Shown piece by piece: positions 1-6,991 of a DNA stretch of 39,087 nucleotides (position 1 is its first letter; every line of letters starts with the position of its first letter). The notes under the pieces are model-generated. The model was not told the origin of the DNA and ran no database searches. It was given only the letters and a program-made list of their open reading frames with translations. Origin of the DNA: an uncultured Gemmiger sp. (GTDB lineage Bacteria > Bacillota > Clostridia > Oscillospirales > Ruminococcaceae); contig CALWNP010000023.1 in NCBI GenBank assembly GCA_944382835.1, positions 1 through 39,087 of the forward strand. Reading direction: 5' to 3'. A program made the position numbers and the translations under genes.

Positions 1-192
1 GCGGGGAACATCGTCAGCTGCTACGGCCTGGCCGACGCCGGCCTGACCCCCACCGCCCAGGACCTGGAAGCCATCGGGACCGGCACCGTCCCGCCCCAGT
101 GCACCCTGGACGGCATCCACTACACCACCGCTACCCAGACGGTGATCGGCAGGCTGATCTACAACTACTGCCGGGAGCTGAACCTCTTTTGA
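1..192 (+). CDS. SGNH/GDSL-type hydrolase, C-terminal fragment (phage-associated)
   Basis: The window opens inside this gene, so only the last 63 codons (frame 1, stop at 190-192) are visible. The tail contains Leu-Asp-Gly-Ile-His-Tyr, which fits the Asp-x-x-His block V that supplies the catalytic Asp and His of SGNH/GDSL esterases, followed by a helix (TVIGRLIYNYCREL) typical of the end of that fold. Such domains are common in phage tail and baseplate proteins, and the next two genes are lysis genes. The catalytic Ser block lies outside the window, so the family call rests on the tail motif only. Confidence 0.55.
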   Translation, partial: AGNIVSCYGLADAGLTPTAQDLEAIGTGTVPPQCTLDGIHYTTATQTVIGRLIYNYCRELNLF

Positions 193-213
193 GGATGAAA
201 AGGAGAACAGATT

Positions 214-1044
214 ATGAGACTGAAAAACGGGGAAGTGCTGCTGCGCTGGCCGCTGGCACAGCATGTGATCACGGCGGGCTTTTTCTATAATGACGGCAGC
301 GCCCACAATGCCATCGACCTGCGCACCAACCAGGGCGGCGACACCAAAAAGCCGGTCTACGCTGCCGAGGACGGCACCGTGGACCAGACCCAGACCTGGG
401 ACGGCCACACCACCAGCGGGATGCAGAGCTACGGCACCATGCTGCGGCTGCGTCACGACGACTACGCCGGCTGCACCCTCCAGACCCGGTATGCCCACCT
501 GAGCGAGCTCTGTGTCAGCTACGGCCAGCAGGTCAAGGAGGGCGACCTGATCGGCTACACCGGCGCCACCGGCAACGTGGACGGTGCCCACCTCCACTTC
601 GAGGTAATCTGGAACGGCACCCGCCGCAACCCGCTGGTCTGGCTGGACGATAACTTCACCACCGCCAGCGACCAGGTCTACACCTACGGGGCAGGGGAGC
701 ATGCGGTGGAGATCGCCGCCGAGATCCCGCCCGAGGACGTGACCGATGTGACCAGCCAGACCGGCAGCATCGAGATCGACGCCAGTACCGGTGCCAGCCT
801 GGAGCTGGCCGCAGGCAAGCTCCAGGCCATCGTCCTGGCGCCCCTTACCGCCGACCAGGCCTCTGCCTGCGACGCCATCGCCCGCCGCCTGAGCCTGGGG
901 GCGGACCGCTATGTCACCCTGACCGTGGACGCCGCCCACGTCGCCAAGGCCATCTGCGTGACCAACGGGGATGCTCTGGTCTTCTTCAACTGGGCGAGGT
1001 CGTCCGGCCTGGGGGACAAGTACAAATCCATGTATGTGGGGTGA
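214..1044 (+). CDS. M23 family peptidoglycan endopeptidase, probable phage endolysin
   Basis: This 276-residue protein has the full LytM/M23 zinc site near its N-terminus: His31 and Asp35 (HNAID), His95 (YAHL) and the His126-Leu-His128 pair in GAHLHFE. M23 enzymes cleave peptide cross-bridges in peptidoglycan. There is no signal peptide, which fits release through a holin. Residues ~150-276 form a second domain I do not recognise, possibly for wall binding. The ATG is preceded by AGGAG at a normal distance. It lies between a tail-type SGNH hydrolase and a holin, with the downstream gene starting just after its stop, so a phage lysis role is more likely than a housekeeping one. Confidence 0.8.
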   Translation: MRLKNGEVLLRWPLAQHVITAGFFYNDGSAHNAIDLRTNQGGDTKKPVYAAEDGTVDQTQTWDGHTTSGMQSYGTMLRLRHDDYAGCTLQTRYAHLSELCVSYGQQVKEGDLIGYTGATGNVDGAHLHFEVIWNGTRRNPLVWLDDNFTTASDQVYTYGAGEHAVEIAAEIPPEDVTDVTSQTGSIEIDASTGASLELAAGKLQAIVLAPLTADQASACDAIARRLSLGADRYVTLTVDAAHVAKAICVTNGDALVFFNWARSSGLGDKYKSMYVG

Positions 1045-1049
1045 TGAGG

Positions 1050-1535
1050 ATGGAGCACAACAATATTTTCCTGGCGGCCAAGACCGTGATTGTGGCAGTC
1101 TGCGGTGCCTATACCGCAGCGTTTGGTTGGCTGGGCTGGCTAATCCTGGCCTGGGTGGTCTGCATGGTGGTGGACTGGATCAGCGGCAGCGCCGAGGCCG
1201 CCGCCCAGGGCGAATGGTCCAGCGCCGCGGCCAGGGCCGGCATCTGGCATAAAGCCGGCATGATCCTGGTGGTGATCGTGGCCGCCGTGGCCGATTGTGT
1301 TCTGGCCCTGGCGCTGCAGAACATCCCGGCCCTGACCGCCGCCGGCTTTGAATACACCACTCTGATCCTCCCGATGGTCCTGGTGTGGTACATCTTCACC
1401 GAGCTGGGCAGCATTGCCGAAAACGCCACCGGCATGGGTGCCCCGGTTCCGTCCTGGTTGACCAGGCTGCTGGCCGCCGGAAAGAGGGCGGCAGAAAAGA
1501 TCGACCTGCCCGACGATGACGACAATACCTTATAA
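1050..1535 (+). CDS. phage holin family protein (toxin secretion/phage lysis type)
   Basis: A 161-residue, strongly hydrophobic protein with about three to four membrane segments (near residues 10-45, 70-95 and 105-125) and a charged C-terminal tail ending in an Asp run. The pattern of an early WLGWLILAWVVCMVVDW segment and a late LPMVLVWYIFTELGSIAEN segment matches the Phage_holin_4 family, which forms membrane lesions that let endolysin reach the wall. ATG 1050 is chosen because GGGG lies 8 bases upstream; ATG 1044 or GTG 1041 is possible. It follows the M23 gene without a gap, giving an endolysin-then-holin cassette. Confidence 0.8.
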   Translation: MEHNNIFLAAKTVIVAVCGAYTAAFGWLGWLILAWVVCMVVDWISGSAEAAAQGEWSSAAARAGIWHKAGMILVVIVAAVADCVLALALQNIPALTAAGFEYTTLILPMVLVWYIFTELGSIAENATGMGAPVPSWLTRLLAAGKRAAEKIDLPDDDDNTL

Positions 1536-1545
1536 ATAAAGCACA

Positions 1546-1589
1546 ATCCCCCGGCCTGGAAGCGCAACCTTCCGGCCGGGGGATTTTTG
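1546..1589 (+). terminator. intrinsic terminator after the phage lysis genes
   Basis: Bases 1546-1556 pair with 1574-1584 (11 bp, ATCCCCCGGCC type) and the stem continues with GGAAG/CTTCC (1558-1562 with 1569-1573) around a small loop; TTTTT follows directly. It ends the lysis cassette transcript. Confidence 0.85.
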
Positions 1590-1599
1590 CTTACAGAAA

Positions 1600-1628
1600 A
1601 AGAAAAAGACCTGCGATTTTCTCGCAGG
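1600..1628 (-). terminator. intrinsic terminator of the tRNA-Trp transcript
   Basis: On the minus strand CCTGCGA (1628-1622) is followed by a short A-rich loop and TCGCAGG (1616-1610), then TCTTTTTCTTTTT. It lies ~80 bases past the tRNA 3' end and makes the tRNA gene a single-gene unit. Confidence 0.8.
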
Positions 1629-1707
1629 CTTTCTCTTACCGCCGAAACATCATGAACTCCGCCAGCACGATTCCGTGAGGCAAAATCACGACATTTCCGG
1701 ATATGGA

Positions 1708-1783
1708 TGGCAGGGGTAGAAGGATTCGAACCCTCGGCACGCGGTTTTGGAGACCGCTGCTCTACCAACTGAGCTATGCCCCT
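1708..1783 (-). tRNA. tRNA-Trp (anticodon CCA)
   Basis: A complete 76-nt cloverleaf reads on the minus strand from 1783: acceptor AGGGGCA, D arm GCTC/GAGC, anticodon stem GCGGT/ACCGC with loop CTCCAAA (anticodon CCA), a five-base variable loop, T arm GAGGG-TTCGAAT-CCTTC, acceptor return TACCCCT, discriminator G and an encoded CCA end. The acceptor has one C-A mismatch at pair 6-67, where a G67 would be expected. A consensus promoter and its own terminator flank it. The prophage-type genes end ~170 bases beyond its 3' end, and tRNA 3' ends are frequent integration targets. Confidence 0.95.
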
Positions 1784-1827
1784 ATCTTGCTCCGGGCCGC
1801 CGGGCGGCTGACCGGATAACATAGCTG

Positions 1828-1856
1828 ATTATAGCCTACTTTTGGACAGGTGTCAA
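1828..1856 (-). promoter_or_regulatory. consensus sigma-A promoter for tRNA-Trp
   Basis: On the minus strand TTGACA (1856-1851) and TATAAT (1833-1828) are separated by exactly 17 bases, a perfect match to the vegetative consensus. The predicted start is ~38 bases before the mature tRNA. Confidence 0.9.
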
Positions 1857-1891
1857 GGCCCGGAATGAAAAAAATGCCACAACCGGGGCAT

Positions 1892-1926
1892 TTGACAAAA
1901 TACTTCTGGAAGAATAACCTTAATAG
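1892..1926 (+). promoter_or_regulatory. possible promoter for the Sel1-repeat gene
   Basis: A consensus TTGACA sits at 1892-1897, but the -10 at the right distance is weak (TAACCT at 1915-1920, with TTAATA a few bases on). It is the only promoter-like element in the short AT-richer gap before the Sel1 gene. Confidence 0.4.
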
Positions 1927-1989
1927 AGAAGAAGCACAAAACAACCAATCCGGCGCAGCATCTGCCGGGGGAAAGGAGCTGATCTCAGG

Positions 1990-3834
1990 ATGGCGGAATC
2001 CGAAAACCAAACCGGACGTCTGCCCCAGGAAGGCGAGATGACCGTCTGCATCGACCCCGGTGTGGTGGGGCTTTTGGGCAAAGAGGCCCGGCGCCGCCGG
2101 GATCAGTTTGCCCAGCTGCTGGAGGCGGCCCGGGACGGAGACCTGGACGCCGCCTACCGGGTGGGGATGCGGTATCTCCAGGGCAGCCAGGGGGCACCGC
2201 GGGACGGCCGGGCTGCCCGCCGCTGGCTGGAACAGGCCGCCCAGGGTGAGCATCTGGCGGCGGTCCATGCTCTGGGCGTCTGCTGCCTGCGGGGCATCGG
2301 GGGCCCTGCCGACCCCAAGCGGGCGGTGGCTCTGCTCCGGGAGGCGGCGGACCAAGAGTTTCCGCCCGCCCTCTGTGACCTGGCCCTCTGCTGCGAGCTG
2401 GGACGCGGGCTGCCCCGGGACCGCACCCGGGCGGCCGAGCTTTACCGCCAGGCGGCCGAGCTGGGGTACCCGCCGGCCCAGTGTGCCCTGGGTTTTTTGT
2501 ACTACCACGGCAACGCCCTGCCCGAGGATGCGGATGCAGCGGTGCGGTGGTTCACCCGGTCGGCCCGACAGGGATATGCCCGGGCGCTGTTTTTGCTGGG
2601 AGAGTGCTATGAGGCCGGATACGGCCTGAAAAAAGAGCTGCCCAAGGCGGTGACCCTCTACCGGATGGCCCGGGAGAAAGGCAGCATCGAGGGGGCCTAT
2701 GCCCTGGGGCGGTGCAGCCTGTACGGCATCGGGATGGAGCGCAACCCCGGCCAGGCTGCCGAGCTCTTTGCCATCGCCCACCGAGAAGGCTTTCCGGCGG
2801 GCAGCTGCGCCCTGGGACTTTGCTACGAGCAGGGCATCGGGGTGCGGCGGGACCCTGAACACGCTGCCGCGCTCTACCGAATCGCCGCCGAAAAGGGGCA
2901 TCTGCCGGCCCAGTGCAACCTGGGCAACTGCTATTACCGGGGCATCGGGGTGGCCGAGGACAACGTCCAGGCGGTGCACTGGTTCCGGATGGCGGCGCTG
3001 CGAGGGGATGCTCGGGCCCAGTTCCTGCTGGGGGAGTGCTATGACTATGGCTACGGGCTGCCCCGCAACCGCACCCGGGCGGCGCGGCTCTATGCCCTGT
3101 CCTGGAAACAGGGCTTTGTGGCCGCAGCCTGCTCTTTGGGGCTGTGCTACGAGACCGGTGAAGGGGTACAAAAGGATCCCGCCCGGGCGGTGAGCCTCTA
3201 CCGCGCCGCCGCCGAGCGGGAGGATGCCCGGGCCCAGTGCAACCTGGGCTTTTGCCTGCTCCACGGCATCGGCACCCCGGTAGATGAGCAGGAGGCGGCG
3301 CTCTGGCTGGCCCGCAGTGCCGGCCATGACTATGCAAGAGGACAGTTTTTGCTGGGGCAGTGCTATGCCGACGGCACCGGGCTGCCCCGGGATGACGTCC
3401 GGGCGGTGGGGCTATTCGAGGCGGCCCACCACCGTCACTACGCGCCGGCCAGCTACCTGCTGGGGCTTTGCTGCGAGGCTGGCCGGGGGACGGCCCGGGA
3501 CCCGGTGCGGGCTGCGGCGCTCTACCGGGCGGCGGCCCAGCAGGGAGATGCCCGGGCGCAGTGCAGCCTGGGAGATTGCTATCGGCTGGGCATCGGGGTG
3601 GCCCCCGACCCCGACCGGGCCATGGAATGGTACGCCCGTGCCGCCGCCCAGGGCCATGCCCGTGCCCAGTACCGGCTTGGCCAGTGCTACGAGGCGGGGT
3701 CCGGGGTGGACCGGGACCTGACCCGGGCCCGGGAGCTGTACCGCGCCGCAGCCGCCAAGGGGCTGGCCGAAGCCGAGGCGTCGCTGCACCGGCTGGACCA
3801 CCCGCCCCGCAAGCGGTTTTTGGGATTGTTTTAA
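1990..3834 (+). CDS. Sel1-repeat (SLR/TPR-like) protein with fifteen 36-residue repeats
   Basis: This 614-residue protein has a 49-residue N-terminal lead without signal peptide or membrane helix. It then carries fifteen uninterrupted Sel1 repeats of exactly 36 residues (residues 50-589), each of the form A-x2-x-LG-x-CY-x-x-G-x-G-x4-D-x2-RA-x2-LY-x-x-AA, and a 25-residue basic tail. Sel1 repeats fold as an alpha-alpha solenoid used as an interaction scaffold. Most repeats carry Cys in the LGxCY position. Repeats 7-15 also show a three-unit pattern (see findings). The ATG at 1990 follows AAAGGAG; no partner gene is co-transcribed. The binding partner is unknown. The absence of an export signal suggests a cytoplasmic role, unlike many Sel1 proteins. 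Confidence 0.9.
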   Translation: MAESENQTGRLPQEGEMTVCIDPGVVGLLGKEARRRRDQFAQLLEAARDGDLDAAYRVGMRYLQGSQGAPRDGRAARRWLEQAAQGEHLAAVHALGVCCLRGIGGPADPKRAVALLREAADQEFPPALCDLALCCELGRGLPRDRTRAAELYRQAAELGYPPAQCALGFLYYHGNALPEDADAAVRWFTRSARQGYARALFLLGECYEAGYGLKKELPKAVTLYRMAREKGSIEGAYALGRCSLYGIGMERNPGQAAELFAIAHREGFPAGSCALGLCYEQGIGVRRDPEHAAALYRIAAEKGHLPAQCNLGNCYYRGIGVAEDNVQAVHWFRMAALRGDARAQFLLGECYDYGYGLPRNRTRAARLYALSWKQGFVAAACSLGLCYETGEGVQKDPARAVSLYRAAAEREDARAQCNLGFCLLHGIGTPVDEQEAALWLARSAGHDYARGQFLLGQCYADGTGLPRDDVRAVGLFEAAHHRHYAPASYLLGLCCEAGRGTARDPVRAAALYRAAAQQGDARAQCSLGDCYRLGIGVAPDPDRAMEWYARAAAQGHARAQYRLGQCYEAGSGVDRDLTRARELYRAAAAKGLAEAEASLHRLDHPPRKRFLGLF

Positions 3835-3894
3835 GGCAAACTTTTTACAGAAATATTTCCGGTAAAAATCTCGAAAAATTTCCCGCCTACCCGC

Positions 3895-3922
3895 TTGATT
3901 TTCCCCAACGGTATAGTATAAT
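3895..3922 (+). promoter_or_regulatory. promoter of the MATE gene
   Basis: TTGATT (3895-3900) and TATAAT (3917-3922) are spaced by 16 bases. The predicted start site, ~3929, coincides with the base of the hairpin at 3928-3956. Confidence 0.75.
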
Positions 3923-3927
3923 TATCA

Positions 3928-3966
3928 CCGCGCTGACACCTAAGGGTGCAGCGCGGTAGATTTTTT
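3928..3966 (+). promoter_or_regulatory. terminator-like hairpin in the MATE 5' leader
   Basis: CCGCGCTG (3928-3935) pairs with CAGCGCGG (3949-3956), and inside it CACC (3937-3940) pairs with GGTG (3945-3948) around a TAAG loop. TAGATTTTTT follows and runs into the first possible start codon at 3967. It has the form of an intrinsic terminator but lies between promoter and gene, so it may be an attenuator, a 5'-end stabiliser or a translation control. Confidence 0.65.
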
Positions 3967-3984
3967 ATGGGGACGGGAAACAAG

Positions 3985-5352
3985 ATGACAAAGGATTTGA
4001 CCAGTGGATCGCCGATGAAGGTCATCGCGCTGTTCACACTGCCGCTGGTTCTGGGCAACCTCTTCCAGCAGTTTTATTCGTTGGCCGATACCATTATTGT
4101 GGGACGGTTTGTGGGGGTCAACGCCCTGGCGGCGGTGGGCTCCACAGGCTCGGTGAACTATCTGATTCTGGGGTTTGTGATCGGGGTCTGCAACGGGTTT
4201 GCCATCCCCATCGCCCAGCGCTTCGGCGCCCGGGACTTCCCCGACATGCGTCGCCACATCGCCAACGCGGCCTGGCTGTGCATCGGCTCGTCGGTGGTGC
4301 TCACGGTGGCCACCGTGCTGCTCACCCGGCCCATCCTGCAGATCATGATGACCCCTGCCGACATCATCGACGATGCGGCCATCTACATCGGCTGGATCTT
4401 TGCCGGTATCCCCTTCGTCTTTTTGTATAACATGGTGGCCAGCATCATGCGGGCGCTGGGGGACAGCAAAACCCCGCTGTACTTCCTGGTCATGACCAGC
4501 GTGCTCAACATCGGGCTGGACCTGTTCTTCATCCTCTACTTCAAGATGGGAGTGCTGGGGGCGGCGGTAGCCACCGACCTGTCCCAGGCCATCTCGGGCA
4601 TTGTCAGCTTTGTCTGGCTGCTGCGCCGGTTCCATGTGATGAAGATGCAGCCCGGCGAGGGCCGGCTGGACAGCGGCATCTGTCTGCGGCTGTGCGGGGT
4701 GGGCGTGCCCATGGGATTGCAGTGCAGCATCACTGCCATCGGCAGCGTCATTCTGCAGAGCGCGGTGAATGTGCTGGGCAGTACGGCGGTGGCGGCGGTC
4801 ACCGCAGCGGGCAAGACCCAGAATCTGATCACCGTCCCGCTGGAAAGCATCGGCACCGCCATGGCCACCTACGCCGGCCAGAACCTGGGAGCCCGGCGGA
4901 TGGACCGGGTGCGCAACGGCACCCTCAGCGCCCATTTCATCAGCATTATCTACTCGGTGGCGGCCTTTGGAATCATCCACTTCTTTGATGTGGTTATCAT
5001 CTCCCTCTTCCTGGACACCACCACCGAGGTGGAGATCGTGGCCATGGCCCGGGAATACATGTTCTGGAACAGCCTGTTCTACATCCCGCTGGGGGCGCTG
5101 ATTGTCTGGCGCTACACCATCCAGGGGCTGGGCTATTCCACCGTGGCCATGATGGCCGGTGTGGCCGAGATGGTGGCCCGCACCGTGGTAGCCTTCACCC
5201 TGCTGCCGGTGCTGGGCTTCTTTGGCGCCGAGCTGGCCAACCCCGCGGCCTGGGTGGCGGCCTGCATCTTCCTGTACCCGGCCTACCGCTGGACGGTGCG
5301 GCATCTGGTCAACCGGATGCACGGCGAACAGCTGGCCCGTCCCAAGGCGTAA
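3985..5352 (+). CDS. MATE family multidrug/Na+ (H+) efflux transporter
   Basis: A 455-residue protein with about twelve membrane helices and the Clostridia-type MATE start MTKDLTSGSP, followed by LPLVLGNLFQQFYSLADTII. MATE pumps use a Na+ or H+ gradient to export cationic drugs or metabolites. The two-lobed repeat is visible: the second half begins near GVGVPMGLQCSITAIGS. ATG 3985 is chosen because family members begin at MTKDL and GGGGACGGG lies upstream; ATG 3967 in frame adds six residues but would overlap the leader T-run. It is a single-gene unit with its own promoter, leader hairpin and terminator. The substrate cannot be told from sequence. Confidence 0.9.
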   Translation: MTKDLTSGSPMKVIALFTLPLVLGNLFQQFYSLADTIIVGRFVGVNALAAVGSTGSVNYLILGFVIGVCNGFAIPIAQRFGARDFPDMRRHIANAAWLCIGSSVVLTVATVLLTRPILQIMMTPADIIDDAAIYIGWIFAGIPFVFLYNMVASIMRALGDSKTPLYFLVMTSVLNIGLDLFFILYFKMGVLGAAVATDLSQAISGIVSFVWLLRRFHVMKMQPGEGRLDSGICLRLCGVGVPMGLQCSITAIGSVILQSAVNVLGSTAVAAVTAAGKTQNLITVPLESIGTAMATYAGQNLGARRMDRVRNGTLSAHFISIIYSVAAFGIIHFFDVVIISLFLDTTTEVEIVAMAREYMFWNSLFYIPLGALIVWRYTIQGLGYSTVAMMAGVAEMVARTVVAFTLLPVLGFFGAELANPAAWVAACIFLYPAYRWTVRHLVNRMHGEQLARPKA

Positions 5353-5365
5353 AGACAACCAAGCC

Positions 5366-5421
5366 TGCGGCACTCCGCCGGCCTTGCCATGGGCAAGCCG
5401 GGGCAGGGGGCCGCATTTTTT
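5366..5421 (+). terminator. terminator after the MATE gene
   Basis: TGCGGC (5366-5371) pairs with GCCGCA (5410-5415) around an inner stem of CCGG-CTTGCC with GGCAAG-CCGG; TTTTTT follows at 5416-5421. Confidence 0.75.
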
Positions 5422-5513
5422 GTGCCGGAAACAGAGAAGGGCAGGACACTGCCGAAAATTCGCCACGGCATGCAGAAATTCCGGTGAAAAATGAATGAAA
5501 ATACACAAAACCC

Positions 5514-5542
5514 TTGCCCGGGCAGGGGACAGGCGGTATAAT
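5514..5542 (+). promoter_or_regulatory. promoter of lysA
   Basis: TTGCCC (5514-5519) and a perfect TATAAT (5537-5542) are 17 bases apart, giving a leader of about 60 bases. Confidence 0.75.
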
Positions 5543-5609
5543 AAAGCATGCCGTATCCGTCCCGGGGCGGACGGCGTATTGGGAAGTATTGTGTGGAAGG
5601 AAGATTCAA

Positions 5610-6881
5610 ATGTCAGAGAAAAAGCCATTTATCACCCTGGAGCAGGCCCGGCAGATCATTGCGGACGTGCCCACTCCGTTCCATCTCTACGATGAAGCCG
5701 GCATCCGTGCCAACGCCCGCCGCCTGAAACAGGCTTTTGCCTGGAACAAAGGCTTCCGGGAGTATTTCGCTGTCAAGGCCACTCCCAACCCCTACATCAT
5801 GCAGATCCTCCAGGAGGAGGGCTGCGGGGTGGACTGCTCCAGCTACACTGAACTGCTGCTCAGCGAAGCCTGCGGCTTTTCGGGCAGTGACATCATGTTC
5901 TCCTCCAATGAAACCCCGGTCCAGGATATGCGCAAGGCCTATGACCTGGGCGCCTACATCAACCTGGACGACCTGACCCATGTGGATTTCCTGGAGCAGG
6001 TGGCCGGCATCCCCGAGACCATCTGCTGCCGGTACAATCCCGGCGGGGTCTTTGCGCTGGGCAACAGCATCATGGACAACCCCGGCGATTCCAAGTACGG
6101 CATGACCGAGGAGCAGATGGTGGAGGCCTACACCCGGCTGATGGCCAAGGGCGCCAAGGAGTTCGGCATCCATGCCTTCCTGGCCAGCAACACCATCAGC
6201 GATGACTATTACCCCGAGCTGGCCGGCATCCTCTTCCGGCTGGCGGTCCGGCTGCACAACCGCACCGGCGCCAAGATCAAGTTCATCAACCTGTCGGGCG
6301 GCGTGGGCGTCGCCTACAAGCCGGAGGACCGGGACAACGACATCCTGGCCATCGGAGAAGGGGTGCGCAAGAAGTTCGAGGAGATCCTGGTACCCGCCGG
6401 CCTGGGGGATGTGGCTATCTTCACCGAGCTGGGCCGGTTCATGCTGGCGCCCTATGGCTGCCTGGTGACCACCGCCATCCACGAAAAGCATATCTATAAG
6501 GAGTACATCGGGGTGGACGCCTGCGCTGCCAACCTGATGCGCCCGGCTATGTATGGGGCCTATCACCACATCACGGTGCTGGGCAAAGAAAATGCCCCCT
6601 GCGACCACAAGTATGACGTGGTGGGCGGTCTGTGCGAGAACAACGACAAGTTTGCCATCGACCGGATGCTGCCCCGGATTGATCGGGGGGATGTGCTGGT
6701 TATCCACGACACCGGCGCTCATGGCTTCTCCATGGGGTACAACTACAACGGCAAGCTGCGCAGCGCCGAGGTGCTGTACAAGGCCGACGGCAGCCACATG
6801 CTGATCCGCCGCGCCGAGACCCCGGCGGACTACTTTGCCACCCTGGACTGCACCCCTTTTTACAGCAAGCTGAAGCTGTGA
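5610..6881 (+). CDS. lysA: diaminopimelate decarboxylase (PLP-dependent, fold III)
   Basis: A 423-residue fold-III decarboxylase that converts meso-diaminopimelate to L-lysine, the last step of lysine synthesis. Visible motifs are FHLYDEAGI at the N-terminus, Lys56 in FAVKATPNP (the PLP Schiff-base lysine), CGVDCSSYTEL, the FINLSGGVGV glycine loop that binds phosphate, an FTELGRFMLAPYG block carrying the substrate Glu, and the CENNDKFA block near residue 345 that supplies the active-site Cys. The ATG at 5610 follows GGAAGG; upstream in-frame codons lie before the promoter start. It stands alone with no other lysine genes nearby. A related amino acid decarboxylase specificity cannot be fully excluded. 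Confidence 0.85.
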   Translation: MSEKKPFITLEQARQIIADVPTPFHLYDEAGIRANARRLKQAFAWNKGFREYFAVKATPNPYIMQILQEEGCGVDCSSYTELLLSEACGFSGSDIMFSSNETPVQDMRKAYDLGAYINLDDLTHVDFLEQVAGIPETICCRYNPGGVFALGNSIMDNPGDSKYGMTEEQMVEAYTRLMAKGAKEFGIHAFLASNTISDDYYPELAGILFRLAVRLHNRTGAKIKFINLSGGVGVAYKPEDRDNDILAIGEGVRKKFEEILVPAGLGDVAIFTELGRFMLAPYGCLVTTAIHEKHIYKEYIGVDACAANLMRPAMYGAYHHITVLGKENAPCDHKYDVVGGLCENNDKFAIDRMLPRIDRGDVLVIHDTGAHGFSMGYNYNGKLRSAEVLYKADGSHMLIRRAETPADYFATLDCTPFYSKLKL

Positions 6882-6919
6882 TGCCGGGCGGCCCAGCCGA
6901 TGGCAACACAAACGAATAG

Positions 6920-6970
6920 AACGAACAGGGCGCTGCCATCCTGCAACGGGATGGCAGCGCCCTGTTCGTT
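6920..6970. terminator. 22-bp perfect inverted repeat between convergent lysA and mnmA
   Basis: Bases 6920-6941 pair without mismatch with 6949-6970 around a 7-base loop (TGCAACG). It lies between two convergent genes and is probably a bidirectional terminator, though neither side has a T-run. Confidence 0.75.
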
Positions 6971-6991
6971 GTATCCAGAAAAGACCGGGGA

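Noticed and set aside
1850-2041. Possible 63-codon gene or leader peptide before the Sel1 gene
   Set aside because: It overlaps the Sel1 start in another frame, has no ribosome binding site and shares bases with the tRNA-Trp promoter.
2050-3800. Sel1 repeats as a DNA tandem repeat or CRISPR-like array
   Set aside because: The 108-base periodicity is in a coding frame with diverged units and no identical spacers or direct repeats, so it is protein repeat structure.
3940-5628. Open frame of 562 codons on the minus strand opposite the MATE gene
   Set aside because: Runs through the lysA promoter and the MATE terminator; composition is that of an antisense frame.
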